This document shows positions 1 to 11,219 of a stretch of DNA of 64,000 bases, one piece after another (the first letter of the stretch is position 1; every line of letters begins with the position of its first letter). Position numbers and translations under genes: made by a program. A model generated the notes under the pieces. It ran no database searches. It worked only from the letters and a program-made list of their open reading frames with translations, and had not been told where the DNA came from. This DNA comes from Stratiolaelaps scimitus (taxonomy: Eukaryota > Arthropoda > Arachnida > Mesostigmata > Laelapidae): assembly GCA_019614645.1 (NCBI GenBank), contig JABWDB010000013.1, forward strand, positions 5,471,501-5,535,500, in the 5' to 3' direction.

Positions 1-1156
1 CCTGGCAATAACATTAACAAACGAATTAGCAGTATTCGGCTGCAAGGGATTTGATGAGGTTGTTTAATGACCAGAATATGATGAATGGAATGTAGAATCA
101 AGTTTTCGTAGACCTGATTATTGTTGAGCGAATATATAAATGAACATTTTTCATAAACAAACATACAGATAAGCTTATCCACTACACATCCGCATATTGT
201 TACTGACGATTTTTTGCACATGGTTGTAAAATTTCTCCTGAGGCCTACCGATGTTCATAATGAACTTCTGTATGGGTGTCGGTTGTGGGGGCCAATGTTT
301 TTTTTCTATTTTGTTTTTCTTAAAGCTGAAATTCTACTTCTGCGCATCCAGAGAAATCTCCACATGGGCAAGATACAAAATAGAGACGAACTTTCCACCA
401 AACAAGCCACCGAAACTGGAAGACTTCGGAGGCTGATTGAACATAATCGGACGATATAGAAGGAAGGATCCTTCGGAGGATATTGACAATAAGAAAACCG
501 TCGATGCGGCATAACTATACTTCATCGACGTGGTGCTAATTGTTATTCGCATCATAATGTGATGTGCATATATGATATAGATTAATAATAATAGTTGACA
601 TGAACTATTATGTTTGCTTGATAATCGTCTTAAATCAATAACAAATATATCTATGTTGCACATTCGTCCAACAGATCCTGCAGGAAAATATTACAACCTT
701 TGGCCAGCATATCGTCATCTCATTCGAGCGTCACGATTCGTCCGCAGTCACACTATGGTAAGCTGGTGCACGAGGAAACGTTCATTGAACCCAAGCGGCC
801 AGTGAGTCAATTGTGGAAAATACAACGAACAAATACCAAACATGAAAAGCGTGATCTATGTTTGCAAACTTCCCGCCATCCTGACACTATCAACGTCAAA
901 GAACATTGTTTAATGCTCGAAAAGCGCCCCGAAGTGTTTCAGATCGAGGACATCGAGCCAAATCAGTTGATCAGTGCGAGAAATGTGTTCTATACTTCTC
1001 CTATCCCCACACACACACATCTTTGTTGATTATTATTTCCTTCAAAAATGTACATTGAACAGTGAAAGATATAGTTCGGGACAGGGTGTCGTCATGTCGA
1101 CACCGTCGTGACCATTCGTTTCGCTCCTAAATGCATCATATGCGTGAACTGTGCAG
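1..1156. other. Sequence upstream of the first visible OAF exon
   Basis: Expected to be OAF intron. A 92-codon open stretch at 754-1029 after a GTCCGCAG acceptor-like site contains a natural-looking protein (KLVHEETFIEPKRPVSQLW...), but it does not match the OAF N-terminus, lacks a good donor and runs into a CA repeat. Otherwise nothing is supported. Confidence 0.4.
1072..1102 (-). mobile_element. Short retrotransposon 3'-terminal fragment
   Basis: The minus strand reads ACACCCTGTCCCGAACTA, the terminal motif of the larger copies. Only about 30 bases remain, so this is tentative. Confidence 0.3.
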
Positions 1157-3261
1157 GTACGACTACGCGAACGGCGTCCAAATATTCCGCTTGCTGGTCT
1201 CGGGCGAGGAGGAGCTTGGCCAAGGAGGCGCCACAAGAGCAGTCTGCTATGCAATGTTCTTTGATCGGTTTGTACACGGATTATTATGTAATATCTATAA
1301 CATTTATTATAATATATTAAACGTTACAATAGGTCGGAATTTCTAGGGATTATGGGGGTGGGGGGGGGACAATGTCCCGAGGAAGGCGATGGCATTGCCT
1401 CTCTGCACAGCGAGGGACAGGCGCTGCAGGAGGAAAGAGCCAGCCACCATGTAATCGAACCTAGGACGAGAACATCTACTCAATGCACCTTTATGATTTT
1501 CGCACCAACAGCACGCTTGATCGTATAATATATTCGTTGAGATGTGAAAAGTCCACCTTCGACAGCGGTGTCTGACCTCAATCGTTGTATAATAATAAGC
1601 AATATTTCTCAATCAAACCCTAACGTATTAACTAACGTACACATTTATAAATGTAATATTATTATTATTATTATATATATGAATGTGCATTACATTTGAC
1701 CATAATTAAAATGCGCTCCTCATCACTATCGAATGAAATTAAAATAAACACCTATATATTTTTTATATGCACAAACGCACACACACCATCCCAACTGAGG
1801 GTTCCAGTGCTGCCACTTACTAATTACGGGGAGGAGGCCTGGTAAATCACCTAAATTAATAAATTACCTATGGTATCCACCGTTTCGACCGTAGAGAATC
1901 GCTTGTGCCGGTGAACGCAATGTACAAATTACGTCAACGCAATGCGCACGTTGTACGCTTCGCGGAATGGGATAAAGGCCGAGAGGAGATCTATTTCGAT
2001 CACAGGATCGCAACGGACTCGGCTGGGGCATTATCGGGACAGCTGTCTTCGCTCTGCGCAGATACTGAATCGATTTACACTCGGCACTCGGACTTACAGG
2101 TTGGTTATTCCTATCGCAGCCCTACGTGTGTCGTCGGCACGTTTGTCCGCGATATCAGTTTGTGTTGTCAAAGTTCGATCAAAATCGAACGACGATACAC
2201 AGTGCATGACTAACCCCAGGCCCTATGATATATTTCCTGAGGCGCCGTATTTATGCGGCGCAGTGAACACCTTATGAGGCAGCCTGATTTTACCGACGAG
2301 TGCAAGGCAATTCATTTTGATCTCGCCCGTCCCCGAAATGACAAGCGTAATTCACTTAGTTCGCGTATCCGTTCAATTGTTCATTATGAAAGAGAACGGT
2401 GCACTCAACGATCGGCATTGTTGAGTCTTTCGATTACTAGCGTTCTCCAGTCCTCAATTCATACCCAGCGGCCTACGAATGGCGTAAGGCGTTGAATAAA
2501 CCGTGCCAGATCCGTCCGACATTGTCTATCTATTTACGTTTGCTGAATGCTCATCATTGTAATATTTTTGTGACCAATTCCAGTCGTGGATGTCGTCCAA
2601 AGGAGCGACGAAATTGACCGCTCTAAAAACGACAAAGGTTCAGCTTAACCCTGCGCAACAGGTAATAAATAAATCGAGACCTTTCCTAATGAGAGATAAT
2701 AACTTCAGACCTAGGTATTTTTTTATAATAGGCGGAACTAATAATAATAACTAATTTGCCGAGTGGAAAAGACCCTACATCGTCATTGTGAGGGATGAAG
2801 ACGTATACACGGGTGCAATAAAAAAAAATAAGGGCTAACAAAACAAACAGAAATCAGGCTGGAACGTGATATACGCTTCGTATGGACGTGTTTCATCTGT
2901 TACGAGAAGCCCTTCTTCTATTTTTCTCGTATTTCACGTCAGATCCTGACGGTGGGGTTACATTTCTTTCGAACGATATATATATATATATATGTATATA
3001 TTGTACCGTATAATATTGTAGGCGTCAATCGTTTGTGTTCATCTTCCCCATCCGCCTCTCTCACTGGGGTGGTTTCAGGTGCAATGCTCAAGCGATCCTG
3101 CTCCGTGGGCACCTTGCGCCTGTCGACTTACGGTATGCGTACACTGGTATCCGTGCGCGTTGCGCTACTGCGAAAACAATGGCGTGTGCGGCATCCGAAC
3201 GTGTAGCAAGTGCTATGACATGTACCACACTGAGGAGGGTCGTACGCGGTGCATTGTATGA
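1157..3261 (+). CDS. oaf: Out at first protein homologue, 3' part (four last exons)
   Basis: Four exons encode 192 residues of an OAF family protein, a secreted cysteine-rich factor. Exons are 1157-1267, 1895-2099, 2584-2661 and 3079-3261 (stop TGA); all junctions have GT-AG sites and the reading phase closes throughout. Exon 1 here carries VQIFRLLVSGEEELGQ, matching the family segment with VLGEEERGQSQ in fly. Exon 2 carries NAMYKLRQRN, matching the family AMAKLRQKNP block, followed by LCADTESIYTRHSDL. The last exon is cysteine-rich (APWAPCACR, CVHWYPCALRYC, CGIRTCSKC), the OAF signature. The first exon in the window enters in phase 2, so the signal peptide and N-terminal part must lie upstream of position 1; I see no matching exon in 1-1150. 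The protein ends RCIV instead of the usual C-x-WDE tail. Identification is by recalled family motifs; exon 3 is supported mainly by phase and splice sites. Confidence 0.88.
1338..1443 (-). pseudogene. Non-LTR retrotransposon ORF2 3' end, subfamily 2
   Basis: The minus strand encodes AGSFLLQRLSLAVQRGNAIAF, then LGTL, a C-rich run and ATAATCCCTAGAAATTCC. Nearly identical over about 100 bases to 61430-61540. Inserted in the first visible OAF intron. Confidence 0.8.
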
Positions 3262-4537
3262 TACGTGGTTCCCCCGTAATATATATATATATATACTATT
3301 ATTACTGGATAGATATAATGACGGATCACAGCTAAGTACTTTTTGCCATCTTCATAGCTTCCATGTACTTATTGTACCTACAGAACTATTACTAAGGGTA
3401 TCAACCATAGGGTACTGGGGGTCAACGCGTAGTGCAAAACTGAGCACTTCAACTCACTGAAAAGCCAATGCACATTTTTATCAACTGGCCAACTGGAGGA
3501 CAAACTAGCTGACAATATATATATATATATATATATATCATTATACTTATCGTTCTTACAATCGAAACGTAGTGATCTGATTAATACTAGTTGAACTTTG
3601 AGCTTCGTTCATGGCTTCCATTAAATTGTCGCATTATCGTCTCATAAACCCAAATGTGGATGTCATCATAAGGATTACCGCTAAGTATAGTCAGCAAGGT
3701 TCGTCTCGTTCGGTGGGGGGTGGGGGGCAGGCCCTAACAGTACTTCCCTAACGGATGTAGATACGATGTGAGACCTTTAGTGTGCTAACATGATGAAGCT
3801 CGGATATTTTCTTGGACGGGCTTCAAGTCAGCTCCTCGTGAGAATGCACATAACCGTGTGGTGATGAAATATATTACAAGTGTATACAGAATGTACATAT
3901 ATTATATACATATGATAATAATCCTTATAGGGGTCTATTCTTAGTCTAGAACGCGCATTGTACCCATTCAGTTGGATACTATTCCTGCAGTGCAGTTGAC
4001 ATTGGATAGATACTTGATTTGGACAACGTGAACGTTCAGTAAATGGACTATCTCAAGCCACCCGGTAGGTTGTCAGAACAACAAGCCACCAAGGCGAGCT
4101 CTAAATATAATTTTTCATTATTCACCCGTGAGGTGGCATATCCCTTGAACAAAAGCGATACTCACTAGTTAGCTAATATCAGTATGCGACATGGGTGATC
4201 AGGGTGATTATCAAGAGCACTTCATGAATCCATTTCTGATTCTCCACCGCCGAGTATCCACATTCACTATCCAAGCTGACAATTACGTTTGACAGGTAAG
4301 ATTCCTGACCAACATATAGAGGTATTGATCCATTTCGTTTTCTGATGTGCTGAGTAATTAAATGCCTATCTTTCGTTAATGCAAAACGCCAGACGATTTA
4401 GCACAAGATTACTCGCCATGACTTGGATTAAGGAATCTCAATTCCCGCGATCGATGCCGTTGGCTTAATATCTAAAGTGGTTAATTGAGCACATACGAAC
4501 TTCGATGGCTCGATCTGAGTTACCTTCATACACTATA

Positions 4538-4597
<60 letters not shown>

Positions 4598-5656
4598 GCA
4601 ATGCAAAGAAATCCTTGTTTGTGTTTCACAAAACGATATCAGCAAAACATTGAGATGCTCGTCGTATTCGTCCTCATTCTGGCCCACCAACTACAATTGA
4701 CAGCAGAACAAAACACTATGGGAACGCATGATGACGAACAGAAATCTAAAATGAATAGCTGCACCCAGCACATCTGTTACACCGTTGGGTGATAAATACA
4801 CTCGTAAGGAGTTAGCATTTAATCATTGCCCCACAATTTCTACGCAAGTTGCATCACCGCCACTCAACGCCACCTAATCGCGAGGGTTCAAACCGCGATG
4901 CGTGCTTATCTCTGCTCGAGTGCAGAATGCTGTTAATCGTATTTCCTTCTATTTTGTCCGCTTAGATTTATTTCACACTTCTCTCTTCGGTAATCAAGTA
5001 GCATAACATTTACATCTCCGTGAAAGCGTAACAATGCCGGGCCAATACAGAGAAATTTATTACTCAAGTGTTATGGTATCCCGCCGATAAAAGTAGATGT
5101 CAACATCTATCTATCTTCAACATTATGCTCTACGAGCGCTCACGTGTGCAAGCGCACGCTCGTGCCAGTATTGCCTGGGTGAAGGGCAGGACGGGAGCGT
5201 GTCGACGAACAAATGAATAATTCATACCAATATGCATATATGTACGCATTTGTTTGACAGTCTAGTGAAGCCGGCAAGCAAACACTGACACTCCTCTGTA
5301 TCGAAGTCTGTGCCATCGTCGTGGTGCCTCTGTGTGTGACCCTGTTATAGTTTTGGATATTTCTTACCTCCCTATACATCATCATTGTAATCTGTCCGGT
5401 GGCGGATATTGCCTTTGTTGGTGTATCAGTCACCTACTGTATTCGGGACAGAAAGTATGTATACACTCCTATGTACATCTACTGCTTCTATCTACACCTA
5501 CCTAACCATCGATCTATATATCTATATATATACATGTACAGATAGTACAAAATGGAAAACAAAAGAAATGTATCCGGATTCTTCGTCGTCATGATCATCG
5601 AAGTGATTTTCGTTAACAATAAGTGTATTCATTAGACCATTACCCCCGTATTTTCT

Positions 5657-5695
<39 letters not shown>

Positions 5696-7506
5696 GCTGT
5701 TTACGATTCAAACACGTCATTTTGATGGTCCCGCGTGGTATATACATATTCATTAATATGATAACGATAACGATGATCCAGCTAAGTAGAACTTCTTCTT
5801 GGGGAACCACTCCAACCCATATACATGGTACGGCCAGGCATGTGCAATGGAGCTGTATATATATTTTGCGATTCGTTCTCAATAGTAAAATTGGCTATAC
5901 ACTTAGCGGCACAACAAATAAATACATGCCGATACCGATATCCTTAAGAGAGAGAGGGAGAGAAAGAAAGCATATGAACAGAAAGAATACGACAAAAAAA
6001 GACACCGTTTCAGTTCTCCTCCACTTCAGGGGTCTCGGATTCGAACAGATCCTATGATTGTATCAGCTAAACAATTGGTTCAAGCATGAGTCAACTCTCC
6101 TTTACCGAAATACAACCGATAATTAATTGCACGCCCTGCGCCGACCGCTATCGTCTTCCAATGTGGTTCCTCCCCATTTTTCATATGGTGATTGAATGAA
6201 AAGGCCATCATAAATATCTGCCTGTCCGCTGTTTATATTCGTGCACCTTTGACGAGTCGACCCAGCAGAGACAAGAGAAGTCTGATCAACGTTTGAGACC
6301 ATTTCACATCTGTTATCTATATACAATACACATCAACGGATAATAGATGTATTCTCGTGTGAGGAGAGGTGGCAGTAGCTCTTCGCTCGTCTCGGTGACA
6401 CAGAACAGCCCACGATGTTTTTTGTACTTAGCAACAACAACAGCAGCAAGAACAACAACAGCAACAACTAGACAATTCGTACGTTAACTGTAAATATGAG
6501 CCACGATATCTTATGGTGACTTATATGGTATTATACATTGTGCCAACTAATCGTAACGAAAGATAGAGGAAAAGTGAATAAACGACTGAACGATTTATCG
6601 TAAAGATCGTGCAACGATTGTCTTTATTAATGCAGTATTGTTTATTTCAGTTTATTTCGTTGTAGACACCTAGCAATAGAGACTACGGACTTGCATACAA
6701 GACAGCAAAATATTGTTGTATCATTATTATTACTACTAATGTTATTATTATTCTTATAATAATTATTATCAAATTTGTCTCGACTGTATCTTGGGAGTAG
6801 AGAATTCCGGTAAAGTTACATTCGACTGTTTAAGAGGCTGACGCACAGCCATAGATCAATCGCTCATGACTAACCCAAGTAATTAGGCTCATCAAGTAAC
6901 AAGATCTGTTTCCTACGAACGTAAAGAGACCATGCATATTTCGATATACACCATTGCATGACAGTCGAGCGTGTTTAAATTAATTTGTGCTTTCCTCATT
7001 CACAACGACATGATCACAGCCTACAAAGAGCTTCGCTCACTGGATCGGCTGGCCGGAGTCAGAACAATGACCGATTTGAGCCTCCCACATCTTCTTCATA
7101 AGTAAGAGTTGTACTGTACATTATGTGTGCTTGCCGCAGCAGAGCGAATCACACACGCACTCGAACACTATTGTGCATGTGAATTGCCGAGATATCATTG
7201 ATCACAGCCTCAACAGATTGCTTTTAGTAGACACACACACACTCCGTTTAATACTATACGTAATCAACCAACGACAACAACAAGTGGTTGAGAAGAGATC
7301 TGTCTCTCTGCTTGGGAAAGTTGGATGAACCAGCCCAACAGCTTCGCACTAACACGATCCCTCTATATATAGCATTTCCCTGAGTGGTAGATACAATATC
7401 ATACTATTATAGCCTAATCATGAAATGGATCCCCTTTTGATGCGCACAAATTACATACACCCCCTCTCCTAAAGAAGTCAGGCTCCATTATCGTCGCTGT
7501 AGTCGG
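3262..7506. other. Intergenic region between OAF and PINX1 (convergent)
   Basis: (TA)n tracts at 3514-3538, 4544-4594 and 5660-5694 and a G-run at 3713-3729. Small frames are mostly microsatellite-driven. No gene that I can support, apart from a weak 46-codon frame at 4653-4792 with a signal-peptide-like start. Confidence 0.6.
4544..4594. repeat. (TA)n microsatellite, 51 bp
   Basis: Uninterrupted TA run. Confidence 0.98.
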
Positions 7507-7779
7507 CTAGACGGCAACGTACGGTAGGCTCGTGTAACCCCATATTTCATCGAGGTTCGACCCGTTGAATCGACTCTCCAAGATGGTGCGCAACTCAGCG
7601 AGGTCGACTGCCTTCCCTTTGCCAGCAGACATGCGATCAACTCTGTCCTTCTCCATTCCAACCCAACGGGGTAGTTCACCAGCGTGTATTTTTCGCATGA
7701 ACTCGCCGTAGTCGCCACTCGTCCATAAACGATAAACCTCCTGGATTTGCTCATCGGTCAGCTTACGAACAGGTTCAGC
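7507..7779 (-). CDS. PINX1: Terminal exon of PINX1 with an unrecognised 90-residue C-terminal segment
   Basis: Phase-0 exon preceded by a pyrimidine tract and CAG acceptor at 7780-7781 and joined by phase to the donor after position 8082. It encodes 90 residues with a helical, mixed-charge composition (LTDEQIQEVYRLWTSGDYG, then KAVDLAELRTILESRFNG) ending PYVAV. The human PinX1 that I remember ends in a lysine-rich tail with no such segment. I do not recognise a domain. It could instead belong to another transcript, but no other upstream minus-strand gene is evident. Confidence 0.6.
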   Translation of the reverse strand, partial: AEPVRKLTDEQIQEVYRLWTSGDYGEFMRKIHAGELPRWVGMEKDRVDRMSAGKGKAVDLAELRTILESRFNGSNLDEIWGYTSLPYVAV

Positions 7780-9907
7780 CTGCGAATTATTGGAAGTAAG
7801 GAAGGAAGGATCCACAGTGACTTTAATGCTAACACAGACGAACAATTGTCTCCGATACGAACCTATAGCGCGCTCTCGTACGACGAACAACAGTTGCTAG
7901 ATGGCATTATTACGCCAAATAGACATGCTACAATTTTATGGTACTATGCATAGCATCCAGTAGGAATGGGTAGAGTGTAGCGTTTGGAACTGGAAAAGAA
8001 CACTGACTGCTTCATTCATGCACCTGCTCTACTAATTTTATTATTATTATAACTATTATGATCGTCGCCTGAGCCACGTACCTTGCTAGCCTTCAACGAG
8101 GGTCCACGGATCTTTCTGAGAAGTCCCAGCTTCACGTTCAGCCTTGTGGCGTCATCCGAATACTCATCAAAGCGTTTCTCATCATTGTCATGACCGATGC
8201 CCGCCGATTTCTGCTTGCGTTTGGCGTCCTTCTTGCTTTTCTTTGCTTTGTCATTACCATCCGTTTCAGTGTCATCCGGCTTCACTTCGCCTTCGAATCT
8301 CGAAACCTTTTTCCCGGCGCCTCTCTCAGCCTTCTTTGTCCCTTTCACAGGTCCGTCGGTGGTGCAATCCTTTTTCGTCGCAGGGGCATCATCGACACTG
8401 TCGTCCTCGATGACGATCAGCTTCTCACCCTGTGTATCGCTCTCGCTGTCCTCGAGTTTGCGCCTTTTTCGGCTCTCCTCCTTATCCTTGCGGCGTTTCC
8501 TTCGCGCTTCTTTTCCACAGGCGACACCCTCCTCGTCAGGTGAAGCGATCTGCTGTTCAGCCTCTTCAACGACCTCAACTTGCTGACCGGTCTTCTCCAT
8601 TTGGTGCTTTTTCCTTTTGCTCTTCTTCGACGGCTTTGGCGACTCGCTTCCTTCGGAAATCTCGATCGTGGCTTCCTCGTCTACTCGTTCATGCTCTTCG
8701 GATGAGGTACGCGACTTCTTCCGTTTTCGTTTCCTCTCAGTGCTGTCCTTGATAGGGTCTTCTGCTGGCTCAGCAGGATTTTCGTCGTCGCAATCAATGA
8801 CGTCAATCGAAGCCTCCTTGCGTGTTTTGCTCTTTTTTGATTTCTTTCTTGGTTGTACGTCTGCATGATCTTCGATCGGATCCGCGGCGGACGCTCGGGG
8901 GACAGCGGCAGCAGAGCCAAGACCTCCAAACGCCGGTTTTGATTCCGTATCGGAACTGTCCGAGCCAGCTAGGCTGGCGGTGTTGGACGACGAGGACGCC
9001 TTTGAGTCGGCAGCACCGACGAGCTTGGCTTTCCGCTGTGCCATCATCCGTGCAAAGTAGTCATTCATCGATACGTCCGACGACTTCAGTGGACCTCCTT
9101 CAGCCTCCGACGGAAGCTTTGAGCTTTCAGGCTTCTCAAGCTGATCTTTTTTCGATAGTGGCACAATAATGCTGCTGAGGTCTTTCGCGCTCCGGTTTGA
9201 TAAATCCTTACCACGCATCATTTTTGAGTAACTGTAAACAAACGCAATGAAATGATTAGGCTGGCCGGTGAGTATTCGGGGACTCAGCGTAATCGCTGCG
9301 CAATCCCATTACATATTAGTCATGTCTCGAATACGAACGCCTTTTACACGACCTTTCCACTTACAATTTCGTCCGTCCGCGCAGCTTCGACTCAGACGTG
9401 AGGCAGGCAATCTCCTGCTGCTGGTCGGGCTTCTCGCCTTTATTCAGACTCGAAAGCAGGTCGTCAAAGTGCTCCTGATGGGCCACCCACTTATTGTCAA
9501 CACCCATAAAGCCCATGCCTATGAAAAAGAAGTAACAGCAACCTCTTGTTAGTGTTCAACACCTCGTTCGGCTGAGTAGTAGCTAATGCAGGTCGACGAC
9601 ATCTTGCCTATGTCCTCCTAAGGTTTTACCAGATTCGCTATTATTACTGACACACTATATATATATATATATGTATAACCAGTCATGTAGAGTGGGTATG
9701 TATACTATTTACAAGTGCATATGTATATTGTTTTCGTTCCTACTCGCCTTTGGTATTGAACTTCATCTTCGGCTTGATGAAGTCCTTCATTCCACTCTCG
9801 TTCTTGCCAAGACCTTTGCCTTCGGCCCAGCCCATTTTCTGCATCATTTTCTCGGCGAAGGTTTGCCCGGCACCATCACCGGACGCACCGCTGGAACCAC
9901 CTGCCAT
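7507..9907 (-). CDS. PINX1: PIN2/TERF1-interacting telomerase inhibitor 1 (PinX1), G-patch protein
   Basis: Four exons: 9748-9907, 9365-9518, 8082-9231 and 7507-7779, giving 578 residues. PinX1 is a nucleolar G-patch protein linked to rRNA processing and telomerase regulation. The G-patch is at about residues 16-60 (FAEKMMQKMGWAEGKGLG) and continues into MGVDNKWVAHQEHFDDLL, the PinX1-specific block NxWxAHQxxFNxLL. The family block RGKDLSNRSAKDL and the motif NDYFARMMAQRKAK follow at the start of exon 3. The rest of exon 3 is a Lys/Glu/Ser-rich disordered region like the vertebrate tail. Intron 1 uses a GC donor (AAAG|GCGAGT), required by phase. The start ATG at 9907 has an in-frame TGA close upstream, so the usual MLAE...RRKKW N-terminus of PinX1 is absent or lies in an unrecognised exon. 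Intron 3 has a strong AAG|GTACGT donor; if it is retained, translation runs on to a stop at 8016. Confidence 0.88.
9742..9748 (-). promoter_or_regulatory. GC-type splice donor of PINX1 intron 1
   Basis: The exon ends in AAAG and is followed by GCGAGT. Only this cut keeps the G-patch frame into the next exon, which opens GC ATG GGC after a good TTTTTCATAG acceptor. GC-AG introns are a small minority class in animals and typically need a strong match at the remaining donor positions. Confidence 0.65.
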
Positions 9908-10234
9908 CTCGACGGCAGAGAGGCGCACTCTTATTCACCAACCTGTGCATCGATCGAAAGTCATCACATATTTAGATACATTTACTTATCATAAATACAC
10001 GAATGAGGACACACAACGAGAGAGATCACGATATATTAGCACACGGTCAGCAATCACAGAAGATATTAACTATTATGCAATGGTGGAATGCACAGATAAT
10101 ATAGCTAGATAAAACCACATGGCATATTATCTCTCCCCTCATCATCGGGTCACAAAGGTCAGAGGTTAATTAACAAAAATTAATCAAAATCTTCGTGTTT
10201 GTGATATAAGACAGACGAAACACGCAGACGCATA

Positions 10235-10266
<32 letters not shown>

Positions 10267-11133
10267 CAGAGAGAGATGAGGAGGTTGGCGAGGGTGCGAG
10301 CCGGGGTTACACTGTTGTACACGACGCGTTCAAATGGTGCAGAGTGGATGCTGATGTGTATGCTAGTTTTACTTGGAAAATGGGAGACAGCAAATGATTA
10401 CACAATCTCCCTTTAGAAATCACTGTCGCAATAGTAATTGGCAAGTGGCAAGACCGTCCTAATGATCTGTCTGTTGTCGGTGTTGTTTTTTTTAGTACCT
10501 CGATCGCTTGAACGACACCGCATTCATTCCTTCCCTTCATCGTCGTAAGCGTTGTATGATCGCTATCGAGAAGGAACCCTATACCGGGACAAGTGGTTGG
10601 TGACCAATGGAGGCAATTGACGCTGCAATTGTCTAATGGACGTGACGTTGCAACAATTGCGGTGGCGGTAGTAGCTGTCTGATGGCTTTATTCATTTTCG
10701 ACCGACTCAGTTAGGTCTTCTCCCCACTCTTCACCTAATCCGTCTTCTCTCTGAGACGAGAACAGCTTGAAAACTGATTAATCGGCATCTTATTAATGGC
10801 AAAACGCATGGTGGACGATATATGGATATTCGGGACACGAATATACACATACATGAAACAGACAAGTTAGCAATCGTGACGTTTGCTTCCAGTTTTCAGC
10901 TGCAATCGATAATATTCTACATAGTGACCAACTATTCGGTATTCTTTGGTTTCGGTGCATTTGGTACGTCTGTGGCGGGGCTTCGTGTGTGTGTGTGACT
11001 GTATCTGTTTGTATTGCTCCGGGAAGAACCACGAACCGAGACTTCTCTCTCTCTCTCTCACTCTCGTGGGTTCTCTCAAGTGTTTTTGTTCGCGAGGCGA
11101 CGTCCTGTGAGGTTAATCAAGAGTGGCACTTAC

Positions 11134-11219
11134 CTCCGAGGCTAGGAGTGAGGAGCTGGCCCGTCAAACACTGATAGCCGTTCGACCCGAGCTCCACGAC
11201 CTTCACCAGGAAGCATAGC
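11134..11219 (-). other. Candidate 5' exon with strong splice donor (minus strand)
   Basis: A GC-richer block with a consensus donor GGAG|GTAAGT at 11133-11128 and a possible CTAG acceptor at 11220-11221. It lies 1.2 kb upstream of the PINX1 start on the same strand, so it could be a 5' untranslated exon of PINX1. One frame reads through (VKVVELGSNGYQCLTGQ) but no homology is recognised. Low confidence. Confidence 0.3.

Noticed and set aside
4860..4930. B-box-like GGTTCAAACC suggesting another tRNA
   Set aside because: No matching acceptor, D or anticodon stems can be folded around it.
7747..9169. Many plus-strand frames over PINX1
   Set aside because: Antisense shadows of a Lys/Glu/Ser-rich coding exon.
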